A DNA stretch of 6,736 nucleotides. Source: an uncultured Anaerolineaceae bacterium (GTDB lineage: Bacteria > Chloroflexota > Anaerolineae > Promineifilales > Promineifilaceae). Under the pieces are notes generated by a model. The model was not told the DNA's origin. It ran no database searches and was given only the letters and a program-made list of their open reading frames with translations. Position 1 is the stretch's first letter, and every line of letters starts with the position of its first letter. The stretch is taken from NCBI GenBank assembly GCA_937967805.1, contig CALBTC010000440.1, positions 1 to 6,736 of the forward strand, read 5' to 3'. Positions 1 through 6,125 of the stretch are shown here, piece after piece. The translations under genes were made by a program, and so were the position numbers.

Positions 1-598
1 CTGGTTTGCCGGCATTGGCTCCGAAAAGAGCAAGGGAACAAAAGTGTTTGCTCTGGCCGGGCAGCTGCGCAACACAGGGTTGATCGAGGTGCCGATGGGG
101 ATCACGCTGCGTGAAATTGTGTATGAGATGGGGGATGGTGTGCCAAACGGCCGTACTTTCAAAGCCGCCCAAACGGGTGGTCCGAGTGGCGGCTGTATTC
201 CCGCCGAGCACCTGGATAGCCCGGTAGATTACGAAAACCTGACCAAGCTGGGGTCCATCATGGGATCTGGCGGTCTGGTGATTATCGACGACAGTACCCG
301 CATGCCGGACTTTGCCCGGTTTTTTATTGATTTTTGCGTTGACGAAAGCTGCGGCAAATGTCTGCCCTGCCGCGTGGGCACCGTGCAAATTCGCGGCAAG
401 CTAGACAAAATGATCGCCGGGAAAGCGACGCAGGCTGACCTGGACAGCCTGGAGCGGCTCTGCCGCACCGTACAGACCACCAGCCTGTGCGGGCTGGGCA
501 AATCCGCCCCCAATCCGGTGCTAAGCACCCTAACTTATTTCCGCCACGAATACGAGCAGCTGCTTGCAGCAGACGCTTTGGGGAGCAATGAGAAATGA
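1..598 (+). CDS. nuoF: NuoF/FdsB-like NADH-binding flavoprotein subunit of formate dehydrogenase, C-terminal part (5' truncated)
   Basis: The reading frame is open from base 2 to the TGA at 596-598, so the window catches only the C-terminal ~198 codons; the apparent GTG start at base 44 is an internal Val. In complex I-like and soluble formate dehydrogenases this subunit binds FMN and NAD(H) and one [4Fe-4S] cluster, and passes electrons between the catalytic subunit and NAD. Visible here are the family blocks GTKVFALAG and [17 protein letters not shown] (the SLBB beta-grasp region), [23 protein letters not shown], and the cluster-binding segment [12 protein letters not shown] with the distal ligand in SLCGLG, followed by [12 protein letters not shown]. 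The four Cys ligands are encoded at about 350-352, 359-361, 368-370 and 488-490. The FMN/NADH-binding core lies upstream of the window. The protein ends shortly after the conserved C-terminal block, without the extra ferredoxin domain found in HndC-type subunits. The usual DEDTCM motif reads DDSTRM, so a non-ligand Cys is replaced by Arg. The stop overlaps the next ATG (ATGA), suggesting translational coupling. A complex I origin is unlikely given the neighbour. Confidence 0.93.
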   Translation, partial: WFAGIGSEKSKGTKVFALAGQLRNTGLIEVPMGITLREIVYEMGDGVPNGRTFKAAQTGGPSGGCIPAEHLDSPVDYENLTKLGSIMGSGGLVIIDDSTRMPDFARFFIDFCVDESCGKCLPCRVGTVQIRGKLDKMIAGKATQADLDSLERLCRTVQTTSLCGLGKSAPNPVLSTLTYFRHEYEQLLAADALGSNEK

Positions 599-3477
599 TT
601 ACGTTAACGATTGATGGCAAAACGATCACCACGCCGTCAGGCAGCACCGTTATTGAGGCAGCGCTGGCCCATGGCATCGACATACCGCATCTCTGTTACC
701 ATCCGGAACTTTCGGTTTCTGGCGGCTGCCGCCTGTGCCTGGTGGAGGTGAACGATTGGCCGGCGCCGGTGGCCAGCTGCGGCCTGCTGTGTGAAGAAGG
801 GATGGATATTCGCACGCAAAGCAGCCAGCTCACTGACTTGCGCCACGATGTAATTGACCTGTTTGTGGCTGAACATCCTCTAGACTGCGTCACCTGCGAA
901 AAGGCAGGGGCCTGCCTGCTGCAAAAGTACGCCTATGAGTATGGGGTCACAGAAACCAGCCATGAATTTGAAGTCGGCCGTACGCTTTACCAGGACGACA
1001 ACCCTTTTTTTATCCGCGACCATCAATACTGCATTTTGTGCGGCCGTTGCGAGCGGGTTTGCCGCGAAGTCATTGGTGCCAACGCCATTGAGGTAGTTGG
1101 CCGGGGCTTTACCAGCCATGTAGCCACGCCGTTCGATGGCCCGATGCTCGACTCCTCCTGCGTCTTTTGTGGGTCCTGCGTGCAGATTTGCCCCACGGCT
1201 GCGCTCATGCCTGTCTCGCGCAAGGGCAAGGGGCGAGAGTGGGAGCTGGATCGCGTTGAAACGACCTGCGGTTACTGTGGCGTTGGCTGCAAAGTGAGCT
1301 ATGCCCGCAAAAACGGGGAGATTCTCTATGCCGAAGGCGTCCCCGAAAATTCGGTCAATGGGGAAATGCTGTGTACCAAGGGGCGCTACGGCTGGGACTT
1401 TGCCACGCACCGGGACCGGTTGACCAGCCCGATGCTGCGCCGCGACCTGGCGTACGAGATGGGCCTCACAGACGAACCGTGGGAACTGCCGCAGAAATCC
1501 CCACTGGCCGTGCGCAAGCCGGATGTCCAAGACAGCTTTGTGCCCATCGATTGGCCCACTGCCCTGAAGCTGGTCGGGGAAAAGTTTGCCGAGACAGCGA
1601 GGGCGCATGGACCGGATGCGTTTATGGGGCTGGCTTCGGCCCGCTGCACCAACGAAGACAACTACGTCTTCCAAAAGTTCATGCGCGCCGGTATTGGCAC
1701 CAACAATCTGGACCATTGCGCCCGGCTTTGACACAGCTCAACCGTTGCAGGCCTCGTGAAGGCCTTCGGAAGTGGGGCAATGACCAACTCAATCGCTGAG
1801 ATTCGTGATGCCGACTGTATTTTTATAACGGGCTCGAATACGGCCGAATCCCATCCCGTTCTGAGCTATGAAGTCGTGCGCGCAGCGCGGCATGGGGCCA
1901 ACGTCATCATCGTCGATCCGCGGCGCATCCCGCTGGTGGATCACGCCACCCTGTTCCTGCAAATCAAGCCGGGCACAGACATTTACATCTTCCTGGCGAT
2001 TATGCATGTCATCATTCGTGAAGGGTGGATCGACGAGGCATTTATTGCCGCCCGTACCGAAGGGTACGATGAATTTCGTGAGGTGGTGAAGGCGTATACG
2101 CCGGAGATGGCTTCATTGCAGTCCGGCGTGCCGCTGGAGCTGATCGAGCAGGCGGCGCGGATTTATGCCAATGGGGAACGGGTGAACGGCCGTTCCCTCT
2201 ACAATGAGCCACGCGGCCACAGCACCATTTTGTATGCGATGGGCATCACCCAACGCAGCAATGGTACCGATATGGTGATGACCCTGGCTAACCTGGCCAT
2301 GCTTTGCGGGCAGGTAGGCAAGCCATCCACCGGCGTTAATCCGCTGCGCGGGCAGGCCAACGTACAGGGCGCGTGCGACCTGGGCTGTCTGGTCAACGTC
2401 TATCCCGGCTATCAGGCCGTGACCGACGCCGCCAAGCGTGAGGCCATCGCCAAATCATGGAACGTTGACACCTTGCCTGGGGAAGTGGGGCTGACCATTG
2501 TGGAAGCGATGCGTGCCGCTCATGAAGGTAAGGTGCGCGCCATGTACGTGATGGGTGAAAACCCAATGATGTCTGACCCTAACACGACGCATGTAGAAGC
2601 GGCCATTCGTAAGCTGGACTTTTTGGTGGTGCAGGATATCTTCCTGAACGAGACGGGTCAATTGGCCCATGTGCTGCTGCCCGCGGCTTCATCGCTGGAA
2701 AAACATGGTACCTTTACCAATACCGAGCGGCGCGTGCAGCTAATTCAGCCCGTGTTGGACTCACCCGGCGAGGCGTGGCCCGACTGGAAAATTACGGCGG
2801 AAGTGGCAGCCCATTTTGACGCGGCGATGGGCCTTCAGCGTGACCATCCCGATTATTGGCGCTATGAAAATACGGCCGAAATTTTCGACGAGCTCACCCA
2901 GGTGACGCCGATTTATGCGGGCATGCGGCACGATCGGCTGGTTGAGTTGGGCCTGCAATGGCCTTGCCCCACGCCGGAGCATCCCGGCACACCAATTTTG
3001 CACACCCAGGGCTTCTCGCGTGGGCTGGGCAAGTTCCACGCCATCGAGGCCAAAGATCCGGCCGAGCAGGCAGACGAGGAATACCCGCTCATTTTGACGA
3101 CGGGGCGGGTGTTGTATCATTACCATACCGGCACGCAGACGCGGCGCAGCGTCCCGCTGAATTGGCGTGAACCGCGTGGCTATGTGGAGATCAACGCGGT
3201 GGATGCGGCGGCGATTCAGCTTGAAGATAATCAGGCCGTCGTCATTAAAAGCCGCCGTGGCGAAGTTCGCACCAGGGCGCAGATTAGCGACGATGTGCCG
3301 CCGGGCACGATATTCCTGGCGTTTCATTGGCGCGAAGCGCCGGCCAACATGCTCACGCAGGATTTTGCCCTAGACCCGGTGGCTAAAATTCCTGAGTATA
3401 AGGTAACGGCCGTACGCATTGAAAATCCGCGCGCCAAGCTGTTGCAAAAGCGCGTGGCGCAAGAAAAAACAGCATAA
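595..3477 (+). CDS. fdhA: Selenocysteine-containing formate dehydrogenase catalytic subunit (FdhA/FdsA-like), read through in-frame TGA
   Basis: A 960-residue molybdopterin oxidoreductase that interconverts formate and CO2, probably in the cytoplasm because no signal peptide is visible. Order of domains: a [2Fe-2S] ferredoxin domain (C34, C45, C48, C62); a His/Cys [4Fe-4S] motif (H94, C98, C101, C107); two [4Fe-4S] clusters (C146/149/152/156 and C189/192/195/199); the catalytic domain [4Fe-4S] (C225, C228, C232, C260), with K262 as the expected electron-relay Lys; then bis-MGD domains. The TGA at 1729-1731 is codon 379 and sits in [18 protein letters not shown], exactly where FDHs carry catalytic Sec or Cys; the adjacent H380 and R585 (in NPLRGQ) match the known active-site His and Arg. 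The dinucleotide-binding domain runs from about 828 ([14 protein letters not shown]) to the end. Length fits NAD-dependent FdsA-type enzymes. The ATG start is supported by a GGGGAG nine bases upstream and by overlap with the preceding stop. Automatic gene callers would split it into 378- and 573-codon pieces; the second piece's GTG at 1756 lies inside the putative SECIS hairpin. Mo versus W cannot be told from sequence. Confidence 0.95.
1729..1731 (+). other. In-frame UGA recoded as selenocysteine (Sec379)
   Basis: The codon lies in frame between upstream residues CARL and downstream residues HSSTVAGL, both diagnostic of the formate dehydrogenase active site (E. coli FdhF has CARV-Sec-HGPSVAGL). 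No base is lost or gained across the site, which argues against a frameshift. TGA also ends the neighbouring genes at 596-598 and 4257-4259, so TGA is a normal stop in this genome and must be recoded locally here. The required selA, selB and selC genes are not in the window. Confidence 0.92.
1732..1770 (+). promoter_or_regulatory. Putative bacterial SECIS element in fdhA coding sequence
   Basis: Directly after the UGA the RNA can fold into a hairpin: CCG (1742-1744) pairs with CGG (1767-1769), and AGGCCU (1749-1754) pairs with AGGCCU (1760-1765) around a five-base loop CGUGA (1755-1759). UUGC (1745-1748) is left as a mostly unpaired bulge on the 5' side. Bacterial SECIS elements sit immediately 3' of the UGA, with a bulged U in the stem and G and U in the apical loop; this hairpin has all of these. 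The stretch CGUUGCAGG is at nearly the same distance from the UGA as in the E. coli fdhF element, although part of that similarity is imposed by the conserved protein sequence. Folding was done by eye. Confidence 0.7.
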
Positions 3478-3481
3478 ACTT

Positions 3482-3515
3482 GTGTGTGGGTCAGTTGGAT
3501 TACTGGCCCACACAC
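3482..3515 (+). terminator. Strong intercistronic hairpin (possible terminator or processing/stability element)
   Basis: Just after the fdhA stop, bases 3482-3494 (GTGTGTGGGTCAG) pair with 3503-3515 (CTGGCCCACACAC) over 13 positions, with one G-U wobble and an eight-base loop. No T-run follows (the next bases are TTACAACC), so it is not a canonical Rho-independent terminator. It may attenuate or terminate transcription after fdhA, or protect the 3' end of the upstream mRNA. It fills much of the 80-base gap between two functionally linked genes. Confidence 0.6.
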
Positions 3516-3557
3516 TTACAACCGATTCAACAAAAGCATAGATTCCTGGAGTAAGGT

Positions 3558-4259
3558 ATGAGCGAAACCGTAACGCTGACAATTGATGGTCAGGAAGTGA
3601 CCGTTGCCAAAGATACAACAATTTTAGATGCGGCGGCGCAGATAGGGATTGAGATTCCGGTCATATGCTACCATCCGCACCTGACGGCCAACGGGCTGTG
3701 CCGCATTTGCTCGGTGGACGCCGGGCAGCGGGTGCAGCTGGCCGCCTGCGTGGCGAAGTGTGCCGATGGTATGGAAATTGTCACCAACTCTGAAGACGTG
3801 CGACGGGGGCGGCGCACCATTTTGGAAATGTTGGCGTCTACCGTCAACGTCGATGAAGCGCCCAACATTCTGGACCTGCTGGACAGCTACGACGCCGATC
3901 CGCTGCGCTTTGCTGATGCCGAACCGCGCACCGCGCCGATTTACGACGACAATCCATTTTACATTCGCGATTACAACCAGTGCATCAACTGCTGGCGCTG
4001 CGTGCAGGTGTGCGCCGACGACGCTCAGTTTGCCTTTGCCCTGAGCTTCGACGGCCGTGGCTACGACACCCAAATCGGCACCTTCAACGGCAACGGCATG
4101 ATGGACACCACCTGCGTTTTTTGCGGCCAGTGCGTGGGCGTTTGCCCTACGGGGGCGCTCAAACCGAAGCGGCAGGTGCTGCTGGAGCAAGGCGTCGATC
4201 CCGATTCTATTTTTGAGCAGACGCGGCGCAAGCGGAAGCCGAAGAAGGAAAAAAGCTGA
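3558..4259 (+). CDS. Stand-alone NuoG/HoxU-like iron-sulfur electron-transfer protein lacking the His/Cys cluster motif
   Basis: A 233-residue soluble Fe-S protein. Residues 1-75 form a [2Fe-2S] ferredoxin domain with ligands C37, C48, C51 and C64. Residues ~130-203 form a double [4Fe-4S] domain with C142/145/148/152 and C186/189/192/196. It is clearly related to the first ~205 residues of the adjacent formate dehydrogenase catalytic subunit, sharing CYHP near the first ligand, DDNPF-x-IRD before the ferredoxin clusters and CVFCG-x-CV-x-x-CPT. The segment that in FdhA carries [14 protein letters not shown] is replaced by a Cys-free stretch (residues ~93-120), so one cluster is absent. CINCWRC places a Trp inside the first cluster motif. 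The C-terminus is very basic ([11 protein letters not shown]). The ATG is supported by GGAG at 3548-3551, six bases upstream. Likely role by context: an additional electron-transfer subunit or partner of the formate dehydrogenase. HoxU of bidirectional hydrogenases is of similar size, but no hydrogenase genes are visible here. Confidence 0.88.
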   Translation: MSETVTLTIDGQEVTVAKDTTILDAAAQIGIEIPVICYHPHLTANGLCRICSVDAGQRVQLAACVAKCADGMEIVTNSEDVRRGRRTILEMLASTVNVDEAPNILDLLDSYDADPLRFADAEPRTAPIYDDNPFYIRDYNQCINCWRCVQVCADDAQFAFALSFDGRGYDTQIGTFNGNGMMDTTCVFCGQCVGVCPTGALKPKRQVLLEQGVDPDSIFEQTRRKRKPKKEKS

Positions 4260-4264
4260 GCAGT

Positions 4265-5182
4265 GTGACGGATACGGCCCTCAATATCTGGCCCCAAATC
4301 CTGGCTGCGCATAGCCAAATTGGTCAGGCATTGCCTGCATCTGCGCGCCAGGCCATGATGGCGCTTGTGGAGGCGTACGACGTTGAACCCCGGCATGTTT
4401 TCCACTTCATCTACATTGTAGAAAATTATGATGCTGCCGCAATTTCCACGGCGCATTTTCAAAAGCGAGATCCGTTTGACCACCACGATGTCGTGGACGC
4501 GTTCTGGTCAGATTGTCTGGCTGCGGGTTTTTTGCAGTCAAATGATAAAGGCACGTTGCAAATCACAGAAAAGGGGGAGGCGGTGCGCCGGCAGCGCTGG
4601 CAGATTTTGAATGACGCTCTGGCCGAACTGGATTTGCTGCCGGCAGCGGGGCTGGGGCAGTTAAACGAATTGTTGGCGCGTGTGGTGGCGGAAACGGCCG
4701 TCACCATCGCAAAAGCATCAGCCTGGGCCTTTCACACCCGGCGGCAGCAGGGGCTGAAGCCACCGGTTACGCTATTGGCCCCGCTGGCTCAATTCATCGA
4801 GCTGCGCATGGACCTGGGTGCCTTCCGCGATGATGCTCACCTGGCAAGCTGGCGCGGGCAGCACGTCGTTTCGCCACACGCCTGGGAAATCCTGGGTGAA
4901 GTCTGGCAAAGTGAAACAGCAACGCTGGATGAGTTGGTTTCCAAACTGGCTCGCCGTGGATTTTCTGCGGAGGAGACGGCCGTTGCCCTAAAAGAGCTGA
5001 TCCAGTTAGGTTGGCTCAAGCAGGCACAGCAGAATTACCATTTGACAGAAGACGGGCATGTTGTGCGCCAAACGGCCGAACAAACAACAAACGACATTTT
5101 CTACGCACCCTGGTCCGTCTTGTCGCCTGCCGAATCAGAAATCGTGCAAACCAGCTTGGGTGCGTTCCAGACCACGAGTTAA
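4265..5182 (+). CDS. Uncharacterised protein with two predicted winged-helix segments
   Basis: A 305-residue protein of unrecognised specific family. The GTG at 4265 is taken as the start because the frame is open from there and the residues that follow are already protein-like; AAGGA at 4245-4249 is 15 bases upstream, so the ribosome site is weak. Two segments look like winged-helix DNA-binding units ending in the usual LTxxG wing. The first spans about residues 60-110 (FQKRDPF, then CLAAGFL, then [13 protein letters not shown]). The second spans about 205-272 (AWEILGEVW, then [18 protein letters not shown], then LIQLGWLKQ and [12 protein letters not shown]). The middle part (~113-190) is helical in character. 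A final motif, [12 protein letters not shown], follows the second unit, and there is no membrane segment. It starts 5 bases after the Fe-S gene and is probably co-transcribed with it. It could be a transcriptional regulator of the operon or of the downstream transporter; function is inferred from shape only. It could also be a non-DNA-binding winged-helix protein. Confidence 0.75.
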   Translation: MTDTALNIWPQILAAHSQIGQALPASARQAMMALVEAYDVEPRHVFHFIYIVENYDAAAISTAHFQKRDPFDHHDVVDAFWSDCLAAGFLQSNDKGTLQITEKGEAVRRQRWQILNDALAELDLLPAAGLGQLNELLARVVAETAVTIAKASAWAFHTRRQQGLKPPVTLLAPLAQFIELRMDLGAFRDDAHLASWRGQHVVSPHAWEILGEVWQSETATLDELVSKLARRGFSAEETAVALKELIQLGWLKQAQQNYHLTEDGHVVRQTAEQTTNDIFYAPWSVLSPAESEIVQTSLGAFQTTS

Positions 5183-5214
5183 ATTGAAGTAATCCTCACT
5201 GACATCCGGCTGCA

Positions 5215-6033
5215 ATGATGCAAAACAGCTTTACCCGACATCTCTCAATTTATCAGGCACAGTTTAAGGTGTGGACGGCCGTTCAGGTGCAGTACCGCGT
5301 GGCCATGATCATCTGGCTCATCGGCATCATCATTGAGCCGGTGGTGTACCTGGTGGTATGGTCCAACGTGGCTGCGGCCAGCGGCGGCAGCGTGGGCGGT
5401 TTTGATCGCGCCGGATTTGCCGCCTACTTCATTGCCGCGATGGTGGTTAATCACCTCACCTTTTGCTGGCACATGTGGGAATACGACTACATTATCCGGC
5501 AGGGGCAGCTTTCGGCCCGGCTGCTGCGCCCCATGCACCCCATCCACGCCGATCTGGCGGAAAACATGGCGTACAAAGTGATCACCTCCGTGGTGGTCAT
5601 TCCCACGACCATCGTTCTGGTCCTTATCTTCCAGCCGGTCTGGCAGCCGCAAACGGGGCAGCTCCTGGCTTTTGTGCCGGCGTTGATGATGGCCTTTCTC
5701 ATCCAATTTTTGCTGGGCTGGACGTTGGCGATGGCTGCTTTTTGGACCACGCGGATTTCGGCGATCAACCGTATTTACTTTTTGGGCAAGCTGTTTTTGG
5801 CCGGCCAACTGTCGCCGCTTTCACTGTTACCGGAATGGCTGCAAACGGCCGCATCCATTTCGCCGTTTCGCTGGATGTTGGCCTTTCCGGTGGAACTGCT
5901 GCTGGGACGGGTGGCGGGAACGGCCGTTTACACCGGACTCCTGGCGCAGCTCATTTGGGTCACGCTGGGCGTTCTGGCCGTCAGAGCGATTTGGCGGGCA
6001 GGCGTGCGCCGCTACAGCGCCTTTGGCTCCTAG
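5215..6033 (+). CDS. ABC-2 family transporter permease (COG4587/PF06182-like), first of a pair
   Basis: A 272-residue integral membrane protein with about six hydrophobic segments, at roughly residues 29-49, 66-86, 117-140, 148-175, 187-205 and 234-258. The short cytoplasmic N-terminus is followed by a first helix ending in EPVVYLVVW. Features typical of this permease family are IIRQGQLSARLLRPMHPIHAD after the second helix, SPFRWMLAFPVELLLGR before the last helix, and a C-terminus GVRRYSAFG. Such permeases form the membrane channel of ABC exporters together with a second permease and a separate ATPase; the substrates of this class are mostly unknown. Two in-frame ATG codons are adjacent (5215 and 5218), neither with a clear Shine-Dalgarno sequence. 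The gene lies 32 bases after the winged-helix gene and 92 bases before a second permease, which supports a permease pair. No ATP-binding protein is encoded in the window. Confidence 0.88.
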   Translation: MMQNSFTRHLSIYQAQFKVWTAVQVQYRVAMIIWLIGIIIEPVVYLVVWSNVAAASGGSVGGFDRAGFAAYFIAAMVVNHLTFCWHMWEYDYIIRQGQLSARLLRPMHPIHADLAENMAYKVITSVVVIPTTIVLVLIFQPVWQPQTGQLLAFVPALMMAFLIQFLLGWTLAMAAFWTTRISAINRIYFLGKLFLAGQLSPLSLLPEWLQTAASISPFRWMLAFPVELLLGRVAGTAVYTGLLAQLIWVTLGVLAVRAIWRAGVRRYSAFGS

Positions 6034-6038
6034 ATTTC

Positions 6039-6107
6039 ACCGCTAAGGACGCAAAGTGCGCAAAGCTTTTCTCTTTCATTCTTTGCGCCCTGCGCGCCCT
6101 TTGCGGT
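6039..6107. repeat. Imperfect palindromic intergenic repeat (two 27-base arms)
   Basis: The left arm at 6039-6065 starts ACCGCTAAGG and ends GCGCAAAG. The right arm at 6081-6107 starts CTTTGCGC and ends TTTGCGGT. Reverse-complementing the right arm matches the left at 22 of 27 positions, leaving a 15-base AT-rich spacer (6066-6080). Each arm is itself built from repeats of a GCGCAAAG-like unit. It starts 5 bases after the stop of the first permease and nearly fills the gap to the second. It encodes nothing visible and resembles REP/MITE-like intergenic repeats in environmental bacterial genomes. As RNA it would fold into a long hairpin between the two permease genes. There is no T-run typical of a terminator after it. 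Confidence 0.8.
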
Positions 6108-6125
6108 TCAGTTACACGAGGTTGA

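Noticed and set aside
595..598. ATGA overlap between the NuoF-like gene and fdhA as a special signal
   Set aside because: Four-base stop/start overlaps are common in bacterial operons and indicate only ordinary translational coupling.
1729..1731. Pseudogene: premature stop in fdhA
   Set aside because: The stop is TGA exactly at the Sec/Cys active-site position, the downstream frame is intact for 581 codons, and a SECIS-like hairpin follows.
880..1734. 284-codon open frame on the minus strand opposite fdhA
   Set aside because: It lies wholly antisense to strongly conserved Fe-S and molybdopterin coding sequence, its translation shows no recognisable domain, and it is explained by the GC-rich codon use of the real gene.
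2761..3327. 188-codon minus-strand frame opposite the C-terminal part of fdhA
   Set aside because: It is a shadow of the conserved dinucleotide-binding domain; its product is Arg/His-rich and shows no family motif.
1756..3477. Separate oxidoreductase gene starting at GTG 1756
   Set aside because: The start lies inside the conserved active-site region and the SECIS-like hairpin, has no ribosome site, and the frame is continuous with the upstream part through the Sec TGA.
3516..3544. Sigma-70-like promoter upstream of the small Fe-S gene (TTACAA ... CATAGA)
   Set aside because: Each hexamer matches consensus at only about half of its positions, so it is no better than chance.
3624..4190. 188-codon minus-strand frame opposite the small Fe-S gene
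   Set aside because: The + strand frame has all expected Cys ligands; the antisense product is of low complexity and unrecognisable.
5463..6125. 220-codon + strand frame overlapping the first permease
   Set aside because: It is in a different frame from the clearly membrane-type permease, is Gly/Ala/His-rich without motifs, and its tail simply reads through the palindromic repeat.
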